A DNA stretch of 64,000 nucleotides from Samsonia erythrinae (lineage in GTDB: Bacteria; Pseudomonadota; Gammaproteobacteria; Enterobacterales; Enterobacteriaceae). Below, piece after piece: positions 21,325 to 30,033 of the stretch (its first letter is position 1; every line of letters starts with the position of its first letter). Both the position numbers and the translations under genes were made by a program. The notes under the pieces are model-generated. The model saw only the letters and a program-made list of their open reading frames with translations. It ran no database searches and was not told the DNA's origin. The stretch covers positions 1-64,000 of the forward strand of contig NZ_SMBY01000004.1 of NCBI RefSeq assembly GCF_004342665.1. Direction: 5' to 3'.

Positions 21325-22719
21325 TTAGCGCTGCGTCAGCTCGGCCTCTTCCTGCGCGTTGAAAATCGTTTTATCCGTTTGCTTCATCAACTGGCTGGTG
21401 ACGGTACCTGCTGTCATGGAGCCGCTGACATTCAGCGCGGTCCGTCCCATGTCGATCAAGGGTTCGATTGAAATCAACAACGCGACAAGCGTCACCGGCA
21501 GGCCCATCGCGGGCAACACGATGAGGGCGGCAAACGTCGCGCCACCGCCAACACCCGCCACGCCCGCAGAGCTGATGGTGACAATGCCCACCAGCGTTGC
21601 GATCCACACCGGATCAAGCGGGTTAATACCCACCGTCGGCGCGACCATGACGGCCAGCATCGCCGGGTACAAGCCTGCACAGCCGTTCTGACCGATGGTG
21701 GTCCCAAAAGAGGCCGCAAAGCTGGCAATGGATTCAGGTACGCCAATGCGGCGCGTCTGGGCTTCAATACTGAGCGGAATGGTTGCCGCGCTGGAGCGGC
21801 TGGTAAACGCGAAGGTCAGAACCGGCCAGACTTTACGGAAGAAACGCGCCGGGTTGATGCCGGTAAAGGACAAGAACAGCGCATGGACGCCGAACATGAT
21901 CGCCAGCCCTAGATAGGAGGCGACGACAAAACTCCCCAGCTTGAGAATGTCTTGCAGGTTAGAGCTGGCGACCATTTTAGTCATTAGCGCCATGACGCCG
22001 TAAGGGGTCAGTTTCATGACCAGACGCACGAGCTTCATCACCCAGGATTGCAGGGTATCAATGGCGGTTAATACACGTTCGCCTTTCGCCGCATCCTCTT
22101 TCAGCAGTTGCAGCGCCGCAACGCCGAGGAACGCGGCAAAAACGACGACGCTGATGATGGAGGTCGGGTTCGCGCCGGTCAGTTCCGCAAAGGGGTTTTT
22201 GGGAATGAATGACAGAATAAGCTGCGGAACGTTAAGATCGGCGACTTTGCCTGCATAGTTGCTTTCAATCGCCGTTAACCGTGCCGTTTCCTGAGCGCCC
22301 TGTACCAGACCGGAGGCCGTCAGCCCAAACAGGTTGGTGACAAAAACGCCGACCAGTGCGGAAATCAACGTAGTAATCAACAGGGTTGAGAGCGTCAATA
22401 CGCTGATTTTCCCTAATGACGAGGCGTTATGCAGTTTAGCCACGGAATTGAGGATGGAGACAAAGACCAGCGGCATCACGATCATCTGCAAGAGTTGAAC
22501 ATAGCCGTTGCCCACGATGTTAAACCACGCGATAGACTGTTTAACTACCGGGTTGTCGCCGCCATAAAGCAGGTGCAACGCCAGACCAAACAACACCCCA
22601 ATGACCAAACCCAGCAAAACTTTTTTTGCCAGACTCCAGGATCGATTACGACTGGCGTAGCCTAAGCCCAGTAGTAATACGACAAATAGCAGAATATTTA
22701 TGAGTAGTGGAAAGCTCAT
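21325..22719 (-). CDS. tcyP: L-cystine sodium/proton symporter TcyP
   Basis: A 464-residue inner-membrane transporter of the dicarboxylate/amino acid:cation symporter family (DAACS), matching E. coli YdjN/TcyP along its length. Features include eight or more spans, the serine-rich re-entrant loop [35 protein letters not shown] and the substrate-site region [17 protein letters not shown]. It imports cystine, in E. coli under CysB control; no CysB site was identified. The start MSFPLLIN at 22719 has AGGGAGAAAAGCTGG before it and equals the family start, so the 30 codons of open frame upstream are not included. Confidence 0.95.
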   Translation of the reverse strand: MSFPLLINILLFVVLLLGLGYASRNRSWSLAKKVLLGLVIGVLFGLALHLLYGGDNPVVKQSIAWFNIVGNGYVQLLQMIVMPLVFVSILNSVAKLHNASSLGKISVLTLSTLLITTLISALVGVFVTNLFGLTASGLVQGAQETARLTAIESNYAGKVADLNVPQLILSFIPKNPFAELTGANPTSIISVVVFAAFLGVAALQLLKEDAAKGERVLTAIDTLQSWVMKLVRLVMKLTPYGVMALMTKMVASSNLQDILKLGSFVVASYLGLAIMFGVHALFLSFTGINPARFFRKVWPVLTFAFTSRSSAATIPLSIEAQTRRIGVPESIASFAASFGTTIGQNGCAGLYPAMLAVMVAPTVGINPLDPVWIATLVGIVTISSAGVAGVGGGATFAALIVLPAMGLPVTLVALLISIEPLIDMGRTALNVSGSMTAGTVTSQLMKQTDKTIFNAQEEAELTQR

Positions 22720-22842
22720 CCAGCTTTTCTCCCTATCAGTAACTCGCTTGATGACTTTAGCGATAAAAAATGACAAACGTGCACAGGATAGCAGGTCTTT
22801 TGCCATCATGTTACAGAGATATGTCTGGCGGTGATCATGCGG

Positions 22843-23418
22843 CTATTTCACATACTGAAAAATGTAGGTTTGTGCGGATTGCAGGAGGTTAAAGGACTGT
22901 TCGTAGGTACAACATGCCCAATTCTTTTGCGGCTGGTAAAGCGAAAAAACGATGCAGGCGAGGCAAAAGAAACGCTCTAACTGATTATTTTTCTGGCTGT
23001 TTAAGAGCGGCAAACGAAAACGCCAGCGGCAGGGCCAAAGCAGCGGTACGCCCGCCGGCGTCAGCATATCAGCAAGAATGTGGCTTAAATAGCTGACGAT
23101 CATGGCGTGGTAGACGTCGGTAGGGAGAAGCCAGTCTGGCGGCAGGCGCGTTTGGATAAAAAAAATGCCGGCGGCAATGGCGAGAAGACTGTGAGTAAAT
23201 CCCCGATGCCCGAAGAGCCGGGCAATCGGCGTGGAAAGCCACTTCAGCCGCTGCCCAAGGGCGGATTTCGGGTGATCGATGTCGGGCAGCAGCGCGGTAA
23301 GGAGTGCGCCCGGAATAATATGCCACCAGTCACCTGTCGCCAGTGCTGGCGATAGTTCTACTTTTTTAGCCAGAATCACGCAGGCAACAGAAAACAGGAG
23401 GTGTCCTTCCGCAGTCAT
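22843..23418 (-). CDS. ydjM: YdjM family inner-membrane protein (metal-dependent hydrolase-like, DUF457)
   Basis: A 191-residue protein that begins MTAEGHLLFSVAC, like E. coli YdjM. The motifs LLPDIDHPKS, GHRGFTHSLL and SYLSHILADMLTPAGVPLLWPC hold the conserved Asp and His residues of the YdjM/LexA-regulated hydrolase-like family, spread between four hydrophobic segments. The activity is unproven; E. coli ydjM is LexA-regulated. The C-terminal 30 residues differ from E. coli. The frame is open 125 codons further upstream, but that part has no family match and no ribosome site. It neighbours tcyP as in E. coli. Confidence 0.9.
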   Translation of the reverse strand: MTAEGHLLFSVACVILAKKVELSPALATGDWWHIIPGALLTALLPDIDHPKSALGQRLKWLSTPIARLFGHRGFTHSLLAIAAGIFFIQTRLPPDWLLPTDVYHAMIVSYLSHILADMLTPAGVPLLWPCRWRFRLPLLNSQKNNQLERFFCLACIVFSLYQPQKNWACCTYEQSFNLLQSAQTYIFQYVK

Positions 23419-23512
23419 GAACTCTCTCAAAAAAACTGTTATTTTATACAGTATAAGAGATTGTCCTGGTCCGCGAAAGCAGTGACAACGTAACGATTTA
23501 TTACACTTGTCG

Positions 23513-24487
23513 TTATGGCACCTTATGCTGCGCGTTTTCCGGTTGTTCACTGGTGTCAGGCAAAGCGCGTAGCCAGCTGTCGAGCAGTTGAGGCCAGGCG
23601 GCGGCAGGCAGCCCTTTCGTTCCGCGCAGGCCGAAGCCGTGTTTCCCTTTCTCAAAAAGATGCATCTCGACCGGAATCTGTTTTTCGCGCAGGGCATTGA
23701 ACATGACGAGGCTGTTATCCACTGAAACGGAAGGATCGTCAACCGCGTGTACCAGAAACGTTGGTGGCGTCTGGCTGGTGACTTGTTTTTCAAGAGAGTA
23801 ACGGGTCGTCTGGGTTTCTGTCGGTGCTGCGCCGATTAACTGTTGACGCGAGCCCGCGTGTGCAAGCGCGGGTTGCATGGAAATCACAGGGTACATCAGC
23901 ACCATGAAGTCGGGGCGGGCGCTAACGTTATCGATCGCATCTGTGGTGGGATAAACGGACTGCGCGAAGCGGGTCCCGAGGCTGGCTGCAACATGCCCTC
24001 CGGCAGAAAAGCCCATAATTCCGATACGCTGCGGGTTGATGTGCCATTTGTCGGCATGGGCTCTCAGCGTTCTTATCGCACGTTGGGCATCGGCCAGCGG
24101 CGCATCGGCTCCTTCCTGATGGCCTTCGCCGGGCATGCGATAGGTCATGACGAAAAGGGTATAGCCGCGTTGATTAAAGAAAGGGGCTAAATCACTTCCT
24201 TCTTTATCCAGCACTACGCGTTGGTAGGCGCCGCCCGGCATGACGAGCAATGCCGTGCCATTAGGGTTTTCGGCCTGATAGACGGTCATTTCCGGGCGGC
24301 GAATACCGGTTGCGGCCCGATCGGGAAGCGATGGGTCTTTACTGCGCTCGACCACTTGCGGCTGAGTCTTTGAAGAAGACGCGCCGGGCGCTTCACCGTT
24401 TGGCCAAATTGGGAAAACAGGCTGTGCGTAACAGAATCCGTTTACAGATGCCATAAGGGCCCCGACAAGCAGAGAACGAACAATCAT
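23513..24487 (-). CDS. paeX: Periplasmic pectin acetylesterase PaeX
   Basis: A 324-residue alpha/beta hydrolase with a signal peptide ending near FCYA (about residue 21), so periplasmic. It carries GFSAGG with the nucleophile serine (GxSxG box), a candidate acid in VHAVDDPSVS and the histidine in KGKHGFG. Length and location next to kdgM match Dickeya PaeX (322 residues), which removes acetyl groups from oligogalacturonides entering through KdgM. In Dickeya kdgM and paeX form an operon under KdgR and CRP, with a separate basal paeX transcript. Two inverted repeats in the 308-base kdgM-paeX gap may produce that uncoupling. The name depends partly on context. Confidence 0.85.
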   Translation of the reverse strand: MIVRSLLVGALMASVNGFCYAQPVFPIWPNGEAPGASSSKTQPQVVERSKDPSLPDRAATGIRRPEMTVYQAENPNGTALLVMPGGAYQRVVLDKEGSDLAPFFNQRGYTLFVMTYRMPGEGHQEGADAPLADAQRAIRTLRAHADKWHINPQRIGIMGFSAGGHVAASLGTRFAQSVYPTTDAIDNVSARPDFMVLMYPVISMQPALAHAGSRQQLIGAAPTETQTTRYSLEKQVTSQTPPTFLVHAVDDPSVSVDNSLVMFNALREKQIPVEMHLFEKGKHGFGLRGTKGLPAAAWPQLLDSWLRALPDTSEQPENAQHKVP

Positions 24488-24534
24488 GATAGTTCACCTG
24501 ACGCAAGAAATAAGAGGAGATCGAGATAAAATAG

Positions 24535-24579
24535 CAAAAAATAGGGTAGTCATTACATCGGAGAAAAAATAACTACCCT
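24535..24579 (-). terminator. Stem-loop with T run between kdgM and paeX
   Basis: On the minus strand AGGGTAGT pairs with ACTACCCT across a 21-base loop and is followed by ATTTTTTG. It would partly stop kdgM transcripts before paeX. The long loop makes it weaker than a typical terminator. The remainder of the 308-base gap holds a further inverted repeat at 24706-24756 and no gene. Confidence 0.5.
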
Positions 24580-24705
24580 GAACCGCGAAATTTTATAAAA
24601 CATTCATACACGAAGAGGGTAAATCAGACACAGCAGTTTTTACAGCTAAGGCACAGGCATTCAACAATATGACTGACTTCTTGAACGAATATTGACATCA
24701 TGTTC

Positions 24706-24756
24706 AGGGATGTTAATGATAAAATCAAAAAAATATCAATTAGCAATAACATCCCT
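24706..24756 (-). repeat. Ten-base inverted repeat downstream of kdgM
   Basis: AGGGATGTTA at 24706-24715 and TAACATCCCT at 24747-24756 are perfect inverted copies around a 31-base A/T-rich loop, starting 40 bases after the kdgM stop codon. It may fold in the kdgM-paeX mRNA or serve as a protein site. Confidence 0.55.
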
Positions 24757-24795
24757 ATGCTTATTAATGACGTGTTATTAAATAATCACTAATTA

Positions 24796-25512
24796 TTAGA
24801 AATTATATTGTACGCCGACACGGAAACGGGTCTGGCGGTGATCGCTTGTTCCGTCCTGAGAGACGTTACCAATCGCGGTATACGGTCTCCAGTTTTTATC
24901 CCAACGATACGACAGTTTCACGTCGTGGGTGTAATCATAATTGTCGTTATCATACAGCAGACGGCCTGCTTGCGTTGCTTTTTTATATTCAAGTTCGTAG
25001 TCGATTTGGAAATCTTTCAGGAATTTATAACTGACGACGCCCGTAATTTGGTAACCGGTTTCTTTGGTATTTGGGTTACTCGTACCCACGCGGTTATTAT
25101 AGCGCTGGTAATAAGGACGATAACGAAGCGAGAAGGATAAATCGTCAGTGACGTTGGCGCGTCCACGTAAGTAAGGACGATAGTTATTGCCGTTAGAGTT
25201 TGAATCTAAAGAAAAACCGGGTTCAACCTGGAAGGTCTTGTTGATTTTATAAACGTAGCTGGCAACGACTTCTGTCCCATTACTAACGGTTTCATGGTAA
25301 GGCTTATTCGGCGTGGTATCATTACCTGACTGGCGCCATTTTCCTTCGAGCGAAAGCCCAAATCCATTAGCAAAACGGTGAGAAAGTAATAAACGGTCGC
25401 GGTGATCGTTTTTCGGGGTATCTTTCATTTCATGGCGATAATCAATAGTCACAGCCATTGCATTCACACTAATTATTGATGTGGCTGCCAGAGCAATTAA
25501 TTTGAGCTTCAT
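24796..25512 (-). CDS. kdgM: Oligogalacturonate-specific outer-membrane porin KdgM
   Basis: A 238-residue beta-barrel porin. The signal peptide ends at VNAMA (about residue 20), leaving VTIDYRHEMKD. The rest is a series of short amphipathic strands with many Tyr, Arg and Lys residues (LRYRPYYQRYNNR, VKLSYRWDKNWRPY) that suit an anionic channel, and the C-terminal Phe is the outer-membrane insertion signal. KdgM passes oligogalacturonides into the periplasm. Length agrees with Dickeya KdgM (236). It lies between togB and paeX on the same strand and is separated from togB by a terminator, so it has its own promoter, with a KdgR-like box upstream. Confidence 0.95.
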   Translation of the reverse strand: MKLKLIALAATSIISVNAMAVTIDYRHEMKDTPKNDHRDRLLLSHRFANGFGLSLEGKWRQSGNDTTPNKPYHETVSNGTEVVASYVYKINKTFQVEPGFSLDSNSNGNNYRPYLRGRANVTDDLSFSLRYRPYYQRYNNRVGTSNPNTKETGYQITGVVSYKFLKDFQIDYELEYKKATQAGRLLYDNDNYDYTHDVKLSYRWDKNWRPYTAIGNVSQDGTSDHRQTRFRVGVQYNF

Positions 25513-25637
25513 TGTTATATTCCCTATTGGTTAGGATGTCGCTTAATAAAAACACGCATTATGTTTTTTGGGACAAGTTCTATTTTATTTATAATTAGTT
25601 TGCGTTCTGTGATCGGGATCGTCTTGGGTAACAAAAA

Positions 25638-25657
25638 GTAAAATGTAGTTTCAAATT
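25638..25657 (-). promoter_or_regulatory. Imperfect KdgR box candidate upstream of kdgM
   Basis: On the minus strand TTTGAAACTACATTTTAC keeps the GAAAC half and most of the A/T frame of the KdgR pattern, about 130 bases before the kdgM start. The right half is degenerate. Nearby TGTGA half sites (25608, 25657) could be CRP contacts, but neither has a good second half. Confidence 0.5.
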
Positions 25658-25702
25658 GTGAATCAGATCGGTTTAAATATCTCCATTGTTTTAATTTAAA
25701 TG

Positions 25703-25728
25703 AAAAACCCTGCCGTGAAACGGCAGGG
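25703..25728 (-). terminator. Intrinsic terminator of the pelW-togMNAB unit
   Basis: On the minus strand CCCTGCCG-TTTCA-CGGCAGGG is followed by five T residues. It starts 27 bases after the togB stop codon. Confidence 0.88.
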
Positions 25729-25754
25729 GGAATATATAAATTATCGATAATATG

Positions 25755-27044
25755 TTATCTCATTGCACGCTTTAAAATACGCTCTGATTGACGTTGGAAA
25801 TATTTTGCGGCGTCTTCAACCGATTTTTGACCATAGTCGATAGACTGGATAGTATCTGAAAACAGGGAGACAATTTGTGGATCGTCGAAATAAGGTGAAA
25901 CGGTAACCTCATGCGGCAGAGATAAAGCCAATTTCAACCCGGACACGGCTGGCGCATCATCTTTGATGATACCGTCGGCCGTCAACTGCGCCACCGCGGC
26001 TTTACTCAAGGGTACGCCGCGCTCCAGACCCAGAGCCTGAACGCCTTCTTTGCTGTTCAGCAGGAAGTTAATCAACAGCGCCGATTCTTTAGGATGCTTG
26101 GTGGATTTACCGATAGACAGCATCTGCGCGGGTTTGAAGAACAAGCCGGCATCTTTCGCGTCTGGCAGCATAGGATAGCTGCCCAGTTCCAGTTTAGCCG
26201 GGGGTTGCAGGTTGTCGGAATATTTGGTGATGGTGGAGTTCCACATGTATGTACCAGACCACTCGCCATTGATCCACGGCTTCATCTCATACATGTTGGT
26301 CTTACCAAAGGAAGCATAGTATTTCGCATCAGGCATGACATGATTGTCGATCAGCTTCTTATACATGCCGAAGAATTCAACCCATTGCGCGTCGCTGTAA
26401 GAAAACTTCTGACTTTTGACGTCGATGGCCGGAATATTGTATTTCTGCACCATGTAGGAGTTCAGCAACGCCAGAGAATCCTGGTGTTCCAGCACGACAG
26501 GGTAGTACTGGTTACCGAGTTTTTCTTTGAACACCTTGCCGGCATTCATCAGTTCGTCCCAGGTTTTCGGATATTCCAGCCCCGCTTTTTTCCAGCTTTC
26601 AGTGTTGAAATAGAACACACGCGCGGTAACGGAAATCGGGATCCCGTTCAGCTTGCCATTGACGGTGGTATTTAGCAGTTCTTTCGGATCGAACTGCGAC
26701 AGATCCAGTGAGTCTTTGACTTTGTTAAGGTCGTAAAAACCGTCGCCGTTCTTAGAGAAAATCGGCAGCCAGTTCCAGTTGGTCTGCATCACATCCGGCT
26801 CGGTATTCCCGGCGATCTGGGTGGTGAGACGAGACAGGTGGCCATCCCAGCCGGTGTATTCCGCTTTCACCTTGATCTCTGGATACTGCTTCTGAAATTC
26901 TTCAATCGCCTTAAGCGTCTGCTGGTGGCGGCTATTGCCGCCCCACCAGGACATTCTTAACTCAACTTGGTCGGCAGCAAAAGACGGCGCAGCCAGCAAT
27001 GCCAGAGATGAAGCTATTAACGTGTGTAGGATCGCTTTTTTCAT
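25755..27044 (-). CDS. togB: Oligogalacturonide-binding periplasmic protein TogB
   Basis: A 429-residue solute-binding protein of ABC family 1. The signal peptide is cleaved near LLAAPSFA-ADQ (residue 23), and no lipobox cysteine is present, so the protein is free in the periplasm. Conserved parts include MSWWGGNSRHQQTLKAIEEFQKQYP and GWDGHLSRLTTQIAGNTEPDVMQTNWNWLP. It delivers di- and trigalacturonides and longer oligomers to TogMN, and in Dickeya it also serves chemotaxis toward oligogalacturonides. It is the last gene of togMNAB, 15 bases after togA, and a strong terminator follows. Confidence 0.94.
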   Translation of the reverse strand: MKKAILHTLIASSLALLAAPSFAADQVELRMSWWGGNSRHQQTLKAIEEFQKQYPEIKVKAEYTGWDGHLSRLTTQIAGNTEPDVMQTNWNWLPIFSKNGDGFYDLNKVKDSLDLSQFDPKELLNTTVNGKLNGIPISVTARVFYFNTESWKKAGLEYPKTWDELMNAGKVFKEKLGNQYYPVVLEHQDSLALLNSYMVQKYNIPAIDVKSQKFSYSDAQWVEFFGMYKKLIDNHVMPDAKYYASFGKTNMYEMKPWINGEWSGTYMWNSTITKYSDNLQPPAKLELGSYPMLPDAKDAGLFFKPAQMLSIGKSTKHPKESALLINFLLNSKEGVQALGLERGVPLSKAAVAQLTADGIIKDDAPAVSGLKLALSLPHEVTVSPYFDDPQIVSLFSDTIQSIDYGQKSVEDAAKYFQRQSERILKRAMR

Positions 27045-27059
27045 CGGTTACTACTCCTG

Positions 27060-28187
27060 TTAAAGAGAGATATTTTTTTCTGTTTTTGCATCAAAGATAT
27101 GGCATTTTTCCATATCGAACTGGAAATATACCGGACGATGCAGTCCCTTCTCGATAATCAGCCGGGCTTCATCAGAAGGAACGCGGCTGGTTAATTCAAA
27201 GCCATCAACTTTAATGTACATAAAGAATTCATGGCCCATGTTTTCTACGCGTACCAGCTCGCCCTGAGAGTGGTTGTCATCAAACGGCGTATCTGACACG
27301 GCGACATATTCCGGACGGACGCCGAAGAAAACGTCCTGCCCAACAAAGCTGCGAACTTTCTCCTGCTTTTCCGCGTTCAATAGCAGCGCGTTGTTACCGA
27401 CAACCACGCCGACCTGACCGTCCTTTTCAACCAGTTTGCAGGGTTTGATATTCATTTCCGGTGAACCAATGAAACCGGCGACGAACATGTTGACCGGGTA
27501 GTGGTACAGATTATCCGGCGTATCAACCTGCATGATATGACCCAGCTTCATCACGCAGATGCGGTCGCCCATGGTCATGGCTTCAGTCTGGTCGTGGGTG
27601 ACATATACGCTTGTTGCCGCTTTGCCGCTTTTCTTCAACTGTTTGTGCAGGTCGGAAATACGGATACGCATCGAGGCACGCAGCTTGGCATCCAGGTTTG
27701 ACAACGGTTCGTCGAACAGGAAGACGTCTGGTTTTTTCACGATGGCTCGACCCACGGCGACACGCTGCGCCTGACCGCCGGATAGCTGACGAGGCAGACG
27801 ATCCAGCAAGTCTTCCAGCTCCAGAATTTTGGCGGCTTCGGCGACCTGCGCTTCAATTTCGGCCTTGGGCATTTTGCTCAGCTTCAGGCCAAACGCCAGG
27901 TTCTCTTTTACCGTCATGTGAGGGTAGAGCGCATAGTTCTGGAACACCATCGCAATTCCGCGCTCTTTCGGCGCCAGATTGTTAACGACGCGCTCGCCGA
28001 TACGGACTTCACCGCCGCTGATGGTTTCCAGACCGGCCAGCATACGCAGCGTGGTGGATTTCGCACAGCCAGAGGGGCCGACGATCACCATAAATTCGCC
28101 GTCTTTAATAGTCAGATCGATGCCGTGAACGGCTTTGAAACCGTTGGAATAGACTTTTTCCAGTTTGTTGAAAATTACTTCAGCCAT
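27060..28187 (-). CDS. togA: Oligogalacturonide ABC importer ATPase TogA
   Basis: A 375-residue MalK/UgpC-type ATPase. The Walker A loop reads GPSGCAKST (residues 37-45), with Ala at the position normally held by the glycine before the lysine. Q-loop MVFQNYALYPHM, signature LSGGQAQRVAVGR, Walker B VFLFDEPLSNLD and the H-loop YVTHDQTEAM are otherwise standard. A C-terminal TOBE regulatory domain (about 240-375) follows, ending HIFDAKTEKNISL. It powers import through TogM and TogN. Whether the Ala is a lineage trait of TogA or strain-specific needs an alignment. It lies 13 bases after togN. Confidence 0.94.
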   Translation of the reverse strand: MAEVIFNKLEKVYSNGFKAVHGIDLTIKDGEFMVIVGPSGCAKSTTLRMLAGLETISGGEVRIGERVVNNLAPKERGIAMVFQNYALYPHMTVKENLAFGLKLSKMPKAEIEAQVAEAAKILELEDLLDRLPRQLSGGQAQRVAVGRAIVKKPDVFLFDEPLSNLDAKLRASMRIRISDLHKQLKKSGKAATSVYVTHDQTEAMTMGDRICVMKLGHIMQVDTPDNLYHYPVNMFVAGFIGSPEMNIKPCKLVEKDGQVGVVVGNNALLLNAEKQEKVRSFVGQDVFFGVRPEYVAVSDTPFDDNHSQGELVRVENMGHEFFMYIKVDGFELTSRVPSDEARLIIEKGLHRPVYFQFDMEKCHIFDAKTEKNISL

Positions 28188-28200
28188 GATAAATCCTCTA

Positions 28201-29106
28201 TTAACCTTTAATTCCGCTGCTGGTCACGCCTTGTACGAAGTAACGCTGTGCCAGGAAGAAAACAATAATGGACGGCAGAATGGAGATGCTGGACATGGCC
28301 AGAATTTCATTCCACGGCGCGCCTTCGGTAACGTCGATAGACATTTTCAGTGCCAACGCAATCGGGTATTTATCCACGCTGTAGACGTAAATCAGCGGGC
28401 CGATAAAGTCGTTCATTGACCACATGAATTGGAACAGCGCAACAGAGATGATGGCGGGTTTCAGAATCGGTACGACCACATACCACAGCACCTGAAAGGA
28501 GTTGCAGCCATCGATCTGCGCGGCTTCTTCCATATCCCGCGGTACGCCGCGTAAGAACTGGATCAGCATGAACACAAAGAACCCTTGCGTAGCGAATGCC
28601 AGCGGCAGATACAGCGGCAGATAGCTGTTAAGCATGCCCATCTCGCGGAACATGATGTACTGCGGGATCAGCAATACGGTGCTGGGCAACAGCATGGTGG
28701 CGATCAGCGTTGCAAACCAGAAATTCTTCCATGGAATTTCAAAACGTGCGAAACCATAAGCCACAATGACGGAGGAGATCACTGTCAAAATCACTTTCGG
28801 AATCACATATTTGAAGGTGTTAATCATATAGTGGCCGAAGTTGTACTCCGTACCGGTTTTCCAACCGTTAATAAACCCGTCCCAGGTGGCGTGAGCCGGC
28901 CACAACCCCAGCGTGGTGAAAATCTCGTGGTTCGGTTTAAACGACGCGGAAAACATCCACGCCAGTGGGTAAAGCATCAGCAAACCGACGAACAGCAGTA
29001 TCACGTAGCGGATAGCGGCGCTGATCTTTTCTTTACGCAGCGTGCGGCGCACTTCTGCGGCGGCAACTTCCTGGGCTGCGGTCAAATTTGAATGCATGTC
29101 AGCCAT
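28201..29106 (-). CDS. togN: Oligogalacturonide ABC importer permease TogN
   Basis: A 301-residue inner-membrane permease of the MalG type with six spans. The EAA loop reads MEEAAQIDGCNSFQVLWYVVVP, the site that docks onto TogA. The start MADMHSNL at 29106 follows a strong AAAGGAGGAAAAA and overlaps the togM stop codon by eight bases, so translation of the two is probably coupled. The frame is open further upstream inside togM but that is not coding. It pairs with TogM to form the channel. Confidence 0.94.
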   Translation of the reverse strand: MADMHSNLTAAQEVAAAEVRRTLRKEKISAAIRYVILLFVGLLMLYPLAWMFSASFKPNHEIFTTLGLWPAHATWDGFINGWKTGTEYNFGHYMINTFKYVIPKVILTVISSVIVAYGFARFEIPWKNFWFATLIATMLLPSTVLLIPQYIMFREMGMLNSYLPLYLPLAFATQGFFVFMLIQFLRGVPRDMEEAAQIDGCNSFQVLWYVVVPILKPAIISVALFQFMWSMNDFIGPLIYVYSVDKYPIALALKMSIDVTEGAPWNEILAMSSISILPSIIVFFLAQRYFVQGVTSSGIKG

Positions 29107-29989
29107 TTTTTCCTCCTTTATCAGCGGAGTAGAACACCCAGTATTTAGACGACTTAAAGGAGATAGACGCGAATACCGCAACAACCAGGAACAGAACCCA
29201 TGCCAGCGCAGCACCGTAGCCCATATCGAAATACTTGAACGCCGTATCGTAGATATAAAGAGAGAACAGATAGGTGTAATGGGTTGGGCCGCCGCCAGTG
29301 ATGACGTAAGGCGCCGTAAATTCCTGGAATGCCTGAGTGGTCTGCATGATAAAGTTAAAGAAAATCACCGGCGTAATCAGCGGTACCGTGACTTTCAGGA
29401 ACATTTGCCATTTGGAGGCGCCGTCGATCATGGCCGCTTCATATTGTGATTGCGGAACGTTCTGCAAAGCCGCCAGGAAGATCACCATGGCGGAACCGAA
29501 CTGCCATACGCGCAGCAGGGTCACCGACATCAGCGCGAGCGAAGGTTCGCCCAGCCAGTTGATGGCATCAAAGCCGAATACGCCAAGGAAGCTGTTCAAC
29601 AGGCCATCAATGGCGAACAGCGCGCGCCACAGTACGGCGATTGCCACGCTGCTGCCCAGAATAGAAGGCACATAATAAGCGGTACGGAAAAAGCCAATAC
29701 CGCGTAATTTAAAATTCAGCACGAATGCAATTAACAGAGCAAATATCAATTTTAATGGAATAGTCAGAAATACATAGGCAAAGGTAACGCCCATTGATTT
29801 CCAGAAAAGATCATCTTCCAGGAACATACGGTGATAATTATCCAGCCCCGTAAACTCAGGAGGATTCATTAAATCATACTCAGTAAAACTGAGAAAAAAT
29901 GAGGAAACAAAGGGGAAAGCGGTAAAGACTATCAACCCTATAAGATAGGGAGAGATATAGGCTAACCCCAGCATTCTGTTTTCATTCAT
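29099..29989 (-). CDS. togM: Oligogalacturonide ABC importer permease TogM
   Basis: A 296-residue permease of the MalF type, with six spans and no large extra periplasmic loop. The EAA loop is SQYEAAMIDGASKWQMFLKVTVP. The length matches Dickeya TogM. It lies 44 bases after pelW on the same strand, with no terminator between, so pelW-togM-togN-togA-togB is expected to be one operon running from the KdgR box upstream of pelW. Confidence 0.94.
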   Translation of the reverse strand: MNENRMLGLAYISPYLIGLIVFTAFPFVSSFFLSFTEYDLMNPPEFTGLDNYHRMFLEDDLFWKSMGVTFAYVFLTIPLKLIFALLIAFVLNFKLRGIGFFRTAYYVPSILGSSVAIAVLWRALFAIDGLLNSFLGVFGFDAINWLGEPSLALMSVTLLRVWQFGSAMVIFLAALQNVPQSQYEAAMIDGASKWQMFLKVTVPLITPVIFFNFIMQTTQAFQEFTAPYVITGGGPTHYTYLFSLYIYDTAFKYFDMGYGAALAWVLFLVVAVFASISFKSSKYWVFYSADKGGKNG

Positions 29990-30033
29990 AATGCTTACCT
30001 ATTTAGTAAATGTGAACCATTAAAAATATAAAA

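Noticed and set aside
23419-23793. N-terminal extension of ydjM by 125 codons
   Set aside because: The family starts at MTAEGHLL; the extension overlaps the intergenic region and the paeX 3' end and shows no similarity.
25608-25672. CRP sites upstream of kdgM
   Set aside because: Two TGTGA half sites are present, but neither has a good second half, so they were not listed as features.
26094-26675. 193-codon plus-strand frame opposite togB
   Set aside because: Histidine/phenylalanine-rich translation typical of antisense frames; no start signal.
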